Assembly (NCBI GenBank): GCA_000727475.1
Contig: KL647307.1
Coordinates: 2,225,369-2,289,368 of the forward strand
From: Sarcocystis neurona
Taxonomy: Eukaryota > Apicomplexa > Conoidasida > Eucoccidiorida > Sarcocystidae
Length of the DNA stretch: 64,000 bases
Direction: 5' to 3'
The notes below the pieces were generated by a model. It ran no database searches and was not told the origin of the DNA. It was given only the letters and a program-made list of their open reading frames with translations. The position numbers were made by a program, and so were the translations under genes. This document shows, one piece after another, positions 1-13,524 of the stretch (position 1 is its first letter; each line of letters begins with the position of its first letter).

Positions 1-383
1 CTTTGACACACACTCTGCTCCAGCTTCTGCCTTTGGTTGTTTCTGCCGAGTGGACATGTCTCCTCGCTGCTTCCTGCACTTGCTGCTCATCCGGTTCTCG
101 CCAGCGGCGCCGGCCCCAGTCTCAGTAGACATCGCGGAGAACTGAAAAACGCCGAACGCTTTCTCAACCTCAAACCACGTGCCTACTTTAGACAGACACC
201 CGCTAACTCGAGCCCGTGCCCCCGTATAAAGGTGAAATGCGTACTTACGGTCGTCTCCGCAACGTCTCGTGTTCCGCTATGCTTGTAGAGTAACGCCCTA
301 TCCCACGCTCAAGCACGTTCTTGGAGGTGGGCGGCTACGGTGCCTTAACACAACACCACTACATATATCTACACATTTGTATA

Positions 384-401
384 CATATATATATATATAT
401 C
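384..401. repeat. TA dinucleotide microsatellite
   Basis: A run of about nine TA units is flanked by tatac/gtatg alternating purine-pyrimidine sequence. It is non-coding and a likely polymorphic marker. Confidence 0.85.
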
Positions 402-2168
402 TGTATGCGTACACGCACGTGCATGTATATCCCTGCGTGGTGGGTATATAGGACATAAAGCGCAGGTTGACGCGGGATGGTGCAGAAGCGGCAGACGGGC
501 ACATGCGCGCAGTGAGACAGAAGAACTCAAGTGACTAGCTGCGACACAAGTACACACCCGCAACCGACTGGACGCCTCCTAACACACGTGCACGTCTACT
601 GCATCGCTGTTGCCTACACATATGTACCTATACACACATACCTATAAACAGTGCAGATAAACGTCGGACGCCAGTGAGGGCAGGAGACTGGTAAAAGAGA
701 CGCGAACTGTGTTGAGAATGCCACGCAACCGCTCAGTTGCTCGGGTACCCAGCGCGCAGGCGGAAGAGGTCGTGCATCAGAAAGTGTGAATTTTACTGAT
801 GATCAAGCACGAGGTGCCAGAACGAATAAGGTGCATGGCGGATAACGATACATTCTTCCTCTGCAGCTCCTACGACCCGTGTCCTCAGCTTCGCGCAGGT
901 CCTGCCATCACGACTACTGGTGCGCTTTTCCGGCACTGTACACCCGAACTTCATTTGTACACCGACGGTCGCCTACACGCAGGAGGAGACACTCTTTTGC
1001 GTAACGGTGTGTACACACGCATGAACATGTACATTTTAACACATCCGTAGACATGTGAATGTGAATGCAGACGTTTCGCGTTACATACAGAGGTACTACA
1101 AGTTAGAGATCCGCCTGTGTCTACACGCCACAGACCAGTTGGCGACACATACACCTAGACACAGTGCGTCCGTAAAGCTAGGCGTGCACCCCAAGCGACC
1201 GGCGTTTCCAAAGTCTCCTTTTTCAAAGAGAATAGAAAGTTCCCCACGGTGCAGAGAACAAGGTGGGGAACCAAGTGATCTTCTCTCCCAGGGGCTTTTC
1301 CACCGTTCGCGGGTCCGCTGTTGCGTGTGCCGCCGGGCGGGATGCTAGAGGCTTTTTCTGCGGGACCGTAGAGGAGCATCTACTGTGCACGCGGAAGAAG
1401 CAAGACGTGCCTTACGCGTGAAGAGCTGCCCCTCGAAACTACACGTGTACACAACGCGGTTCTTGATATACATACGCGTGGATACGGACAGGACGCGCAA
1501 AGATTAGGCGTACACAAAACGTGTACGTACAGTACGAGGTACGTTAGGTACGCCTGCGACTGTGAAGTTGCCTAGCGGCCATATACATGTGTCACGTTTA
1601 AGCGTGCAGGTTTATGCATACAGATACAAATACACGTACATGTATACATATTGCTTTTTTGCGCCCACGCGTGTAGTATTGTGGCATCTACTGCATATAC
1701 ATATTTGCATAGTCGTATAGTTATGTACACGCTCATGACGCATGACGTCTATTCATACGGATGCGCGCGTTCAAGCAGCCCTTGTCTTCTGTAGGGTACT
1801 CGCTGATCGACGATGTAGTACTGATAGGCCTGTACCAAATTATGCCTGCAGGCGGCTACGGCTCCCTCTGGACACCTTCATCGAAGGCAAAAATATTCAC
1901 ACGAAGAATAGAGCACTTTGAGGAAGACGCGACATCCGAGAAAATGCATCAGGATGTAAAAGGATAAAACGCATTAGAAGAAGAAACACAGCACCAGTCA
2001 TGATGTTGCGCACCACTGCAGGTTGCACGCATGCTGGGAAGGAGTGCTTCATACACAGGGGACACACGAGAAGCGGATGCAAGGAAAATCACATCTACAG
2101 GAGTACAACTCAGGGGAGTACTAATGCTACTATATACCACGACGGCAACTACTAGTACTAGTTCAACG

Positions 2169-2207
2169 TACTACCACCACTACCACTGCTACTACTACTA
2201 CTACTAC
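2169..2207. repeat. TAC/ACT trinucleotide repeat
   Basis: The tract is made of TAC and CAC triplets, ending in six consecutive CTA/TAC units. On the plus strand it would translate as Tyr or Thr runs inside a short open frame that has no other sign of coding, so it is best read as a microsatellite. Confidence 0.75.
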
Positions 2208-3182
2208 GGCTTGTCGTACATCTTCGACTCCTACTGCGACTTCTCGGCTGACCTACACAGAGGTACTCGGATGCATACGTTTCTGATACCCTGCTTGCGT
2301 CATTTTCTCAATACGCCTACCTACCTGAATATGAGTATGCAGACCCCCAGCGTGCATGTCCCACATGCCACCGCTGGCGACCACACTTTCGTCAGAAGAC
2401 CAATAAGGAAGCAGCAGAGAAAGTGAGCAACACAGAAGAGGATTCAATTCCAGTGGAAAGTCTTATCGAATTTCACTTTTGAACTGGAAACCGAGCTGAA
2501 AATATACGTTTTTGCAGAGAGCCTGTAAATATGCATGCAACTGGAACACCATGTTGCCCGGGTGCCCCCGCAGCATGAACTTCGACACTGCAGCATCGGG
2601 CAGCCAAACGATCTATCGGATGCATGAACAGCTAACTGCATTTCGGGTCAAAAAATATACGCATAGACGTACATATGGTGGAGTAAGCACTGTTGTATAG
2701 ATGTTTCTCCTTGTGTGTATACCTGTGTGTGTCGCGTGTGGCTGCCACTATCTTCTTGTGCGTGCGCTTAAGTGCGCTGTACACAGTATATATGCATATG
2801 TGTACACTCGTTTGCGACAAGAGCAAGAGAGAGAGAGCAGCTACACATGTATAAATGGACTCCTGTAAACGTTTGTTCGCAAAAGATATATATGCGTATA
2901 TATGTGTATCCAGTTATAAGCATGTGCTTCCCTGCGACAAAGTGCTTGCAGATTGTGTATACTGCTCAAACTGCCGTCTTGTTCGTGTGTGCTGATGCAT
3001 CTATCCGGCCAGCTGTTGTGAGGCCGTCGAGACTACCAGGTACCGCTCTAAATGCGCGCCTCGACAAAGTATAGTCAAAGCCACCTATGTGCACTGCGCA
3101 GTGAGAAGTTGCCTAGTGTTTCCTAAGTGGCAGTTATAGGTGAATTCTCTAGAGTGATGACGAAACACGTACCACAAATAAT

Positions 3183-3697
3183 NNNNNNNNNNNNNNNNNN
3201 NNNNNNNNNNNNNNNNNNNNNNNNNNNNNNNNNNNNNNNNNNNNNNNNNNNNNNNNNNNNNNNNNNNNNNNNNNNNNNNNNNNNNNNNNNNNNNNNNNNN
3301 NNNNNNNNNNNNNNNNNNNNNNNNNNNNNNNNNNNNNNNNNNNNNNNNNNNNNNNNNNNNNNNNNNNNNNNNNNNNNNNNNNNNNNNNNNNNNNNNNNNN
3401 NNNNNNNNNNNNNNNNNNNNNNNNNNNNNNNNNNNNNNNNNNNNNNNNNNNNNNNNNNNNNNNNNNNNNNNNNNNNNNNNNNNNNNNNNNNNNNNNNNNN
3501 NNNNNNNNNNNNNNNNNNNNNNNNNNNNNNNNNNNNNNNNNNNNNNNNNNNNNNNNNNNNNNNNNNNNNNNNNNNNNNNNNNNNNNNNNNNNNNNNNNNN
3601 NNNNNNNNNNNNNNNNNNNNNNNNNNNNNNNNNNNNNNNNNNNNNNNNNNNNNNNNNNNNNNNNNNNNNNNNNNNNNNNNNNNNNNNNNNNNNNNNN
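3183..3697. other. Assembly gap (N run)
   Basis: The bases are all N, 515 positions. Open frames spanning it are artefacts of reading N as open sequence. The true gap length may differ from the number of Ns. Confidence 0.99.
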
Positions 3698-6600
3698 TGC
3701 ACTTGGAGCCTAGGTAACCCACAGCACACTCGTAGATACGTAATGTTGTATGGTTACCAATTTGTCAAAAACATACATTCGTAAACGAGCATTCACCGAC
3801 ACACTCATGCACCTTTGAGTGCGTGAATGCAGGACGAAACAGCTACTTCGGTGTAGGCTTAAGCTTCTACACTAGAAAATACTATTGTACACTGAAACGG
3901 AGGCGGTCCTTCTTCACGCAGTACATGCGCCTGCCCTTGTTTCAGATTTGCTCACGGCTGTACAAGAGCGACGCTGATGCCAGAGTAGCGAAGAATGTTG
4001 TGCGACTACAGAGAGAGGCAGACGCGGGCGTGATTATATTGTATGAGCGATAAATGGGGATGGCATTGATACTTATGGATTCGTATACACGTACGTGTTT
4101 AGATGTGCCTTTAGTCTGTGGACATGTGTACACCAAGCGAAGCGAGAACTTGTTTTACAGCTTGCATGTCTGCAAGCGTTCACTGAACTCGACAACTATA
4201 TTTGCGTTCATTTCCGTGTGCATAAAACTTGCAGTTACTTCCATGAGTGTACCGCTGCACTACGTGACTCGTGTAAGTATATACAGTTGTGTGCGGGTGT
4301 AGAAACGCAGACAGATACATCTATAAAAGTTTGGATACACCAGTGCAGGCGCACGTATACACGGAGTGAGGCTGTACGGTTTCGTCCTGATTCTGGTTAG
4401 TTCGTCCGCGTATGAGGATCACGGTTTGTCAAATCTTCATTTGAATTTACACATGCGTCTACATGCATGGATACCTGCGAACTTGCCTGTGTTTTTGTGG
4501 ATATCTGTACCCGTAGAAGTGCTTTAACCGAAATACGGAGTTTCTGCGGCTCCCTTCCAGTGACCTGTACGTCCGATTGCCTGCTGTGGGGTGTATCAAA
4601 AATAACGGCCGAGCTGATGACTCTGCTTCGTCGTAGACTTGCTCGTGCGCCGGCAATTACTTGCTGACGTAGACGGAGTAGGAGGCAGACTACGTACTGG
4701 ACGCCACTAAAATGTCCCTGGAGGAGCGTCGATTGAGCGGGGGTACATACATCAACCATTAGCACTTCGGGTGCGATACTACTATCTGAGTCGACTACTG
4801 GTTCCATTGAATCTCTCGTTTGTCTAATGGTGGAGCATTAACTGCGATCTCCACGATTGCGTGGACAGTGGAATTTTGATGTCTAGTTCATTACGTGCAC
4901 GTTATACCGTGCACGTCCTGTGCCAACGTGTCTTTGATAATTATGATGTTTTAGACCACTTCTCTTTTCAAGTGTACAACGCACAGAAAGTAAGAAAGTC
5001 GTGGCAGAGCGTCTCCACTGCGTCACAGCGTCGCGCTCCGTGCCCGTGTTGCGTTCTTTTTCCTTGCGAACGCATCACGTAAATCTGTGCGACAACAAAC
5101 AGGAGCTCGAGTTATGTATATTCCCGAGTATCGTCTTTCGCTGACACAGGAGACGGACTTGCTTTTATCCCAGTGTGACTTTTCCTAAGAGTGCAGTACG
5201 AATCAACATACAAGAACCGCAATCACTAGTAGCACGTTCTACTCTGTCACCGTGTATTTTCACTCAGATACGCATACCAGGGTACGCGCGTGTAAAATAG
5301 TGGGAATGATTTCCATAGTAATGCGTCTTTTTCAATCGGAACCTTTATATTTCGTAGCTTTCATTCGTGGTTCCGCTTCAGTGTTAGTGCAGTGCACGTT
5401 CCTTCCTTCTACTAAGCCGCAGGTGGCTGACCCACACAGGCACTTTTCACTCCTTCTCCACCTGCGCAGCGAGGCATCCTCGCACCTGGGTCGGCCTGAA
5501 CCGCCGACAGGGTTAAGGCGCAAAGAAGCGACACACTACGGGCTATCTACCGACTTTCTGAACGCGCACTAATTTCTTTTGAGGATTTTTTTTTCCGACT
5601 CAAGACTTATTTCAAGCAGGTCAGCGTCCCCAGTCGCTCAGTAAGCTGCCTAGTATGCCTAGGATGTGTGGTTACTGAACGATAAGCTGTGCTGTGGCAG
5701 TGGTCTGGGGGTGGGCTGACATAGCAGTACGGAATGGCCACGGAGAAGTGGACCCTGTATGCGTGCACTGAAGCACTGGGCAGAAAGGGATCAGGTGTCA
5801 GTAGGACACCCACCGGTCAAAGCTCAGCAAAGCTCCTGGTGCGTTCCGCTTCACATGCGGTTCTGCCAAACGAGGCACCTAAGATGCGCCACGTCACACA
5901 TACAGCCTGGGGGACTTTAGGAGCGGCCATTGTGCTGCACTCACGGTTTGGTCGGAGTAAAGCAGCTGTGTCAAGGCACTTGCTCGGCTGGGCGCAGGTA
6001 GCCAGGGAACGCAACGATCTGCGGTACGTCCGCTTTGTACAGCAAACAGGCGTATACTGCGATCTACGGCCTGCCAACATCTCTGCACAATATGATCAGG
6101 CTTTCCGTGCGAGCTTATAAGATGGCGTGTGTCGCCGCAAGCGCGCATAAGTGATCAAGTTCGAGACAGCAGCCTCACCGCCCTTGGTGTGATTTATGAC
6201 GACTTCCGACTTGTTCTCAAATGACACGTCCACCGTGTAGCCACGTGTGCCACATTAAACCGAATGAACGTGCGAATTGTCTTGATCACTTACGTCTGTA
6301 CGTGAAAACGAAGTCACGCGCTGCTATACAGGTGTATGTGCGTAGGTAACGTGCACGCATTATAGTCTTCAATATTTTGACAACCCACACGTGCTGCGTG
6401 CAACCCTACTGCTCCCTGCAGCCACTGCTCACGCACGGCGTAACGCCGGAATGCTTAGACTGCGCGTCAGCTTGCGCTAACAAATCTGGGATGCGGCCGA
6501 GTCAGGTGCGAATTCTGCAGAACGACCACATTGAAAGAAAAATGAACCAAACGGAAAGGTACATACTAGATGCACACGAAAACTGCATGTGAACAAGTAC

Positions 6601-8238
6601 CATTAAGCTGCTGCATTTCACAGCACCGTGGAACACCCTACGAACGGACGTGCCCACGAATCGTACGCGCAAAGCAGAGGTCCGAAGACAGACGCGCACG
6701 CGGATGGTTTCCAAGAGTCTTACTAAACTGTGAGCGCATACCAGCGATTAGTGTACAACATAGCCACAAGTGGGTCTCCCGCTGCCACCTTTCGGGACAT
6801 CCCCACGAAACTGGGGATTGTCTCCAAGAATCTTACTAAAGTGTGAGCGCACACGAGCGACTAGTGTACAACAATGCCACAAGTAGGTCTCCCGCTGCAA
6901 CCTTTCAATACATTCCCACAAAACTGCCTCCTAAAAGAACGCCGCTCTGCCCGATATCAGCGCGCCCTCTTCAACAACGACCCGCCAGGCGCTTCAGCGT
7001 CTGTCGCCACGCCGTGCAAAGTCCACAACGCCTGCGTGCGTAGCAAACATCGATGAAGGCACCCTCAAGGGACAGAGAAAAAAAAATCTGCTTCGGCCTC
7101 GAGGTTGATCGAGAAAAAAAAAGCCTGCTGCTTTCGTTTGCACGGACACTTTGCAACCGAGGAAAAAATGGCCTCCCTCGAGCACTCGCTCACGCAAATC
7201 GGCCTCTGATCTAAGGATGTTACTGACGCTTTACACGAACGAGCCGTAGTCCAGACCCCTAGCCACCGCATTTACATACCTGCCTGCAAGGGGACGTCCT
7301 GTGGGCGACCTAGACTAACCGAGTTCTCGGTGAAGCGACTCAACTAAAGGAACTCGCCGCGTGCAGGGACCGCGACGCGGCCACCGTCTTCTCAAAATCG
7401 GGTCTTCCTCTGCCACTGAACTACCTATAGCACAGACAAGCTCAGTATCACCCACTTCCCCTGCATTGGGTCGATACACTCAGATAGATCACCCTGTCGC
7501 TGCAACCCCTGATTATTCGAAGACTGTACCACGTACTACTGGAAAAAATATCGTGTCTGAGCCTTAACTACACGAGTGAAACCGTAAAAAATCACGGGTG
7601 ATACCGAAGTTACAGTGCCGTCGTACTTAGTTCACACCTGGCGGAGCACGTGAGCCGGCCCTCCGACGAGCTAGTTACCTGCAAGTGGGACACCCGCCAG
7701 CTTTGATATGCACGCAGAAAGACTTTTGAGGCTGCGCTAAGCCGCAGACGTTTAGTTTCTGGATGGCGGCCCCCACTTCAAAACCCCTTTCGTCCGATAG
7801 CTGTCTCGTCGAACACATGCATTTCGTCTAACTTCAATCCCAGACAGCACGGTTCACGCATGTGTGCGCGTCCCTTGTAACTACGCACCGACAACGTACA
7901 CTCTCCTTCCTGCGTCGCTGTCGTCACTACTAGCCATCTACTCATTCTACGAGGTATGGTGGCTTTACTGCTTAAACAAATTCGAGTTAGCTTGATGGTT
8001 GTCACCGTTTGACGATCTTCGGCTCGTGTCCCCCATAGGCGTAGCACTGGCCGTACACTCACTGCAAATACGTTCGTGACTGCTTACGCCGTCCTCGTGC
8101 CCAGAAGCTGCCGCACCAACGTCACTGCGGCAGCTCTGAAATACGACGCGCACCATATGCCACGTAAAAACCACTAGAAAGTATCTCCTACGTTGCACTG
8201 CCAGCCACATCACCGCGCTGTTTCTCTTCATGTGGACG
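3698..8238. other. Stretch without a supported gene
   Basis: The longest open frames are a minus-strand frame of 136 codons (4397-4807) and a plus-strand frame of 128 codons with an ATG (5734-6120). Neither shows a recognisable domain, signal peptide or splice-compatible partner, and both overlap open frames on the other strand. A diverged tandem duplication lies at 6711-6930. The end of the stretch is presumably the 3' flank of the zinc-finger gene that ends at 8239. Confidence 0.45.
6711..6930. repeat. Diverged direct tandem duplication, period about 113 bp
   Basis: The segment starting ccaagagtcttactaaa at 6711 is repeated from 6824 with scattered substitutions and small indels. Shared blocks include tgtgagcgca, tagtgtacaac, gccacaagt and tctcccgctgc. 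The duplication is not in a recognisable gene. Confidence 0.85.
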
Positions 8239-11200
8239 TTACGCGGAAGCCGACGTGTCTGAGTAAGTGCCGCATTCTTCTCTGTAACTGCGGCGAGGGC
8301 CACCTGCCGGTAGACATTGGCAGGGATACCGAGGAGTCGTTCTCTCAACAAAAGCCCCAGTCGCGTGTACTGGGTGACCGGCAGCAGCAGCACTCAGCGA
8401 GTGGCCTTGGCTGATGTACCTGCCTGGAGCCGATTCCGCTTCGCGCGCGTCTGCGTGAACGCCACCTGCCTGTAAATCCCCTCGTTGATTCGACGGCACA
8501 CAAGCCTCAGGACCGCACGCGTCACAGCCACAGACCGAACAGGACACGGAGACCTCACGAGGCGAATACGACGGCGAGACACAAGGAGCAGCAGTGCCCC
8601 CATTCGCTTCAGCAACAAGTGCCGATGGGCCTGGCGTCGAGTACGGATACACAGGATAAGGCGACACAGCGTAGGCGCCACCACAGGACCGGCCAGCGGC
8701 GGCTTCACCTGCATCTACGTGACTCGCAGGGAAGGGAGAGGGCACGGCGTGGGCAGGCGCTCCGTATGAAAGGTGGGACGGTGTAAAAGTAGCGAATGGG
8801 GCGGGGGCCAGAAAGGGCATACTCTGGTATACGGGAGTCCCTACAGCCTTCGCTGCCGCTTCCAGTTGCTGCTGCTGCTGCTGTGCGATAGCCGCGACGG
8901 CGGCAGCCGCTGCTGCCGCAGACTGCAAATTATCACACGAGGCTGGCCCACCAGACAGGAGAGACAACCCGTATGGGCCCTGCTGCTGGCACGCTGCCAG
9001 AGCACCATACGGATTTATGCTCGCAGTCAGTCCGTACAACGCCGACGTGTTAGCGTTTGCCACATTGAGAGCAGACGAGTCGGCCACGTGCATCGCGAAC
9101 TTCTGATGGCGAAGCATCTGCGTCTGCTGCGGGTACTGCATACGCGGACGCTGCGCATGTAAAGCAGTCTTCTCCGCCCGATCTGGTCCCGATGGCGCTC
9201 CAGGGATGTAGTACGTCTGCCCCTTCTTGTTCAAATTTCCGTAGTACGATTGCGGTGCATGCTGCGCCCCGTGCGAACCAACAGTATTGCGTCGCCTGTT
9301 GAGGGGTGGCGGCGCGAAGCTCTCTCTTCTCGCGCCGCCCCTGCCGTCACCTCCATGGTGCTGATGGTAAGAGCCGTCGCCCGACCGTCTTTGCGATTCC
9401 TTTCCACGTGAATTTCTTTTAGAGCTCCCGACACCAGAGCGTAAGGTCTGTGTGAAAGTCGCCGACGCAGACCTCTCTCTCTCTCTAGACGTAGAACCTG
9501 CACGAATACTCTCGCATGCGCGGAACCCACCCCCCTTGCCCCCTCTGCGCTTCACACGCCCTCTCGCTGACCGTATATCTCCCGTCCCTCCCTTGCCGGT
9601 CCAGTAGCGCTCGCCTTCTACCTTCCCTTTCTCCTTTATCTTCGATGGACTCCCCTGCTGCGCGTTGGCACCGTGCCCTTGCGCAGCATCATTTCGTCGG
9701 TGACTAGCACTCACCTCTCTTTCGTTTGGTTGGAAGGGGCTCTGTTTCGCTTGCGCATGGCGGTCATCTCCCTGGCCGCGACGCGCCCGTGGACCGTCGT
9801 TCCTGGTAGGTGCTTTCTGCTCCTGTGCCTTTGCGGCCATAGGCACTACCGCGCCACTCCGCTCCCCGACTGCGGGCGCCGCCGCACGCGAGGAGACTGG
9901 AGGCATCAGAGGTGTTCCCAAAGCACTCCGGTCCTTCGACCACGAATGAGTCCCCAAAGTCGCCTCCAGGACTTGGTGACTCTCCTGGTGACGCACTCGC
10001 AGACCACCCCTCCCATCGTCTCCATAATGGTACCTAAATCACGCAGCTCACACACACGTCAGGGCCTACGTTTGTGCACACGTGTTTCGTTGAATAAGAA
10101 ATAGTTCCCTTATCCTTTAATTTCACTCTGCGACACAAACGTCGCACACCAGCCATTCTAACCTTCCCGAGCAGCGTTTCTCTGCTGTCAACAGCATTAC
10201 CCGCAAAACACGTCATCTCCTACAATCGCACGAGTAGGATATCCTCCGTCACCACTCGACACTTACGTTCGTTGCCGGAGTTCAGCCGCGCCATGGGCAT
10301 GTCGGCACCCTTCGCCAGCTTCGCATCGCGCTTCTCGCATCCAGAATTTACACAACTTTGTCTGCGTACGAATTCAGCCGGTCACACAGCCCCACGTGAC
10401 GAGTGGTCTCTCTTGAACCCTTCTTCAGCAAGCCACACGCGCAGAAACCACATCGTCGCACTAGATGCACTTCGAGTAAAGCAGTCACACGCACCCTTTC
10501 ACGTCCGCCGCCTACGTTTCAAACGCGTGTTACACATCCATAGATTCACAAAGCTGTATGCTACGCGTGTCAAGCGCACAACGGGATGCAGCAAAGACAC
10601 GTCCGCCAGTTGTCTCCCCACGTCGCACGCTCACGAGCCAGCAGGCTCCCCATCTATCTTCGAATTTGAGCGCCCGCACCCCTGCCTTCTGCCTGCAGAA
10701 GGCGGTATAGTGCGGGATTCGAGGGCGCTCCCACACTGCCTCCACAGCCGATGCATCCCTGTGCAGCTGGACAGCAACCGCCACTTCTTCAGTCAGCGGC
10801 AATCGTTAAAATATTCACGACAACGCCTTGATTTTGTAAGATGGGCAGATTGTACTTTCACTGCAGCTAGTCACCGGATTGAGTTCCCTCAAACACGCAT
10901 GCCCTTACCTTATAGTACTCTGCTGTACACCTTAATTCCTCCTCGCCATGCGCGAACGGGCATCCGGTACCCAAAGGGCACGGTTTTCCCTGCAGAGATA
11001 AAGAAGACCGAACACCGAATCTGCACCGTCCTCTGGATCTGTGAAGCTAACATTTCCATCCGTGTCGTCGTACGCAGTTTCTTTCCAAAAAGTTCGTAAA
11101 ACCTACTCACCTCAGAGGGAGCGTTTCCAGGCATGCATTCACTCTTCCCAAAAACATTTACTTGCAGATGGTGACGTCCACATGCGGACTCACACAGGTC

Positions 11201-13524
11201 GGTACAACGCCCATGGTTGTACACAAACGGACCCAGGCGTCCGTTTAAACACTTTCATGTCCCGTCACTACCCGTGTTCGGAGAAACGTGCAGCAGCAAG
11301 AAGAGACCGAACGGCAGTTCAGCAAGGTGATTACCTGTTTGTGGTTGGAGCAGAGCTTCGTCTTCCAAAGGTTAGGAATCTCTCGAAGCTCCTCCTCGGC
11401 GTGCGCATACGAGCAACGAGATCCCTTTCGACACGTCCGTCGCATATACTTCGCGCAGAGCTTAATGCTTCACACAGCAGCCACATAGAACACAGCAAGT
11501 GGCAGCACTGACGTCAACGTCTTGAGCCTCCTGCGGCGTCCCCCACGGAGAAACATTCCTCGAAAAAAGAATGTCTGTACGCACTCCCCACTTTGGTCTT
11601 TGCATCTCAAGCTGACGCCCTCCGCGCCGCTGTCTGCGGCCAGCACGTGTCTCCAATTACTTTCGTAAACTTCTGTTTCCATATGTCTGCCTTTCCTTCT
11701 CGGCATCACCATAACTCTGGCAAACTGCGCGGTGCCGGAGCACACCTCTCTCAGCCGGGCCCCCACGATGTCACCTGCAGACCACGTCTGGGTCCACTTG
11801 CGTCCCTAGCGCGCAGAGCTGTGCTTTTGGAACGGCGTTTTCCACGTCGGCAGCCACAAGAAAACCTGCTTCACTGAGCCATCAAACACGAGTCGAGATC
11901 TAGCAGTACTGGATAGGTGCGAAGCCTTAGAGGAACTAGAAGTCGCTGGTGTGTCCTGCCCTTTCACACACAACCGTTTTTCACCGTGCGCACGTAAGAA
12001 CAGCGCACGCGGCAGTCGCCTTCTTCTTTTTAAAGTGATAAGAAGTGCCACTCCCCCGTTCTCGTCTGATGTTAGACAGTCGTGGTACGTGCAGCCATTT
12101 ACAGCTTACCGGAAGAACTGGTCAGGTGGGCGCATGCCCTCTGGTTTTCTGCCTCCAGTCGCATCCGCCAAACCTTCGTGTTTTTCTTTTCCTGCCTTCT
12201 CTATATGACTCGCGGGAACGACGGTCGCTGCAACCTCCCTCCTCTTTTCCCCTTCGACTTCGCCTGCTCTGCCGACGGAAAACGACACCTCCGCCGTGTC
12301 CCGTTTCTCCTTCACGTCTTTTTGAGACATCTCTGCCCCGCCAACGCCAGTCTCTCGCTCCGTCGGCTGCTGCACAGACCGCAGTTCAGAAGTCTGTGTC
12401 GTGCGCACTATTCCTGTCACCTCTTCTGATCTGTTTGCCTCGTGTTTCGCAGTAGCGCGAGACTGCCACAGTGGTGAACCTGCCGTGTGCTCCTCTTTCT
12501 CTTCACGGGTTTCCTCAGTGGCGTGACGCTCAAGCGATAGACACGTAGACCCCGCCTGTTCGCCACGAACGCCCACACCTAGTGGAGAATTGTCCTTCGT
12601 AGACGACGCTGCGCCGCAGTCAACGCTAACTCCAACCCCGGCCACACTAGAGTCCGCTACAAGAACCGTTTTGCTGCTGTCTTTATTACGGGGTGCTATG
12701 ACCCTCTTGTCGCTCGCTGGTGAATGCTCGTAGACTGTTGCGGTCGACGGAGTGCCATCGTCAGCAGCATCCGCCTTCAAGATACATGCTGCAAACTTGT
12801 TTCTTCCAGTGGTGTTCTCTGTCGGGTTCTCCAGTGGTGCAGAACTAACTCCTTTTGAGCCTCCTGTCCCCCCAGGTATCGACAAATCTCTCTGCTGTGC
12901 GGGCAAGGTAAGAGACGGCAATTCCGCGAGACGAAGACAGCGCTTTTCATCGAAGAGTGCAATGCGCGGCAATGCTGCAAATCCATTTTTCTCAGCATCA
13001 TCATCTCGCTTCATGGATAAGCACTGCAAATCCTCGCATGACGGCACGTTTTCCGCTCGGCACCCAGACGCCGGCAGCTGGCTGGCAGCCATCTGCTGCT
13101 GCAGCAATGTCGGGGCCTCGCCACCTTTCTGCACCTGGCACAGAAGCCGCTCCTGCATGCTCACTTTTCGCTCCAGCTGGAGCAGATGCATATGGAGACG
13201 CTGCTGCTGCAGCAGACGCTGCTGGTCGGCAGCTGATAACTCAGACGGCGCCGACGGGCACCGACGCATGAACGCGTAGCGCAGGCCGCTGCTCACAGGT
13301 AGAAAGTTCCCAAAAAAGACTTGCTCCGTCCTCGCATCTGCAGAATAAAGCGCCCCTGCAGACGACCCCTCCTCTGAAGTGCCGGAAGATGACAACAAAC
13401 CACCAATCGACGCACCGCCACGCAAAGCCGACGCGCAGGTCAAAGAAGCCGATCTTGCTTCGCTTGCAGCGACTCCAAAGGGCGTGGTGCCCGGCAGCTG
13501 CGGAACGAGGCGCTCCGCCTCCAT
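8239..13524 (-). CDS. CCCH-type zinc-finger protein, six exons, about 1219 aa
   Basis: Probable RNA-binding regulator, inferred from the family. Proposed exons (minus): 13524-12110, 11467-11335, 11251-11111, 10989-10909, 10361-10267 and 10033-8239. All junctions are GT-AG and the phases match (2,0,0,0,2). The start is the ATG at 13524. Finger 1 is canonical C-x7-C-x5-C-x3-H (C476, C484, C490, H494). A degenerate, Cys-rich second unit begins at C511. Finger 3 is C555-x11-C567-x5-C573-x3-H577. Finger 4 is C594-x8-C603-x5-C609-x3-H613. Each clear finger is followed by the typical A-E/A-E-L-R helix cap. Residues 1-471 are Ser/Ala/Gln-rich with a short coiled-coil-like Gln/Leu stretch near 110-150. 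Residues 623-1219 are basic, Gly/Ser-rich, then poly-Ala/Gln and Pro/Tyr-rich. The layout resembles coccidian CCCH proteins linked to mRNA control. The least certain part is exon 3, whose 5' splice acceptor is weak. Confidence 0.87.

Larger units (their letters stand above)
1..3182. other. Gene-poor stretch with microsatellites
   Basis: No open frame here is longer than about 131 codons and none reads like a protein family I know. The stretch is rich in short runs built from gtac, acac and atgtat, with a TA dinucleotide tract near 384-401 and a TAC/ACT trinucleotide tract near 2169-2207. Nothing resembling a splice-joined gene was found. It is probably intergenic or intronic, but a distant exon cannot be excluded. 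Confidence 0.5.

Noticed and set aside
3085..3729. Open frames of about 200 codons on both strands across 3.1-3.7 kb
   Set aside because: They consist almost wholly of unknown residues from the N run; the flanking real sequence is too short to judge.
10272..11099. Plus-strand 275-codon frame
   Set aside because: Antisense to zinc-finger exons 4 and 5 and their intron; the minus strand gives canonical CCCH fingers with exact splice phases.
12752..13279. Plus-strand 175-codon frame
   Set aside because: Shadow of zinc-finger exon 1, which has a clear ATG, a donor, and a phase-matched finger exon.
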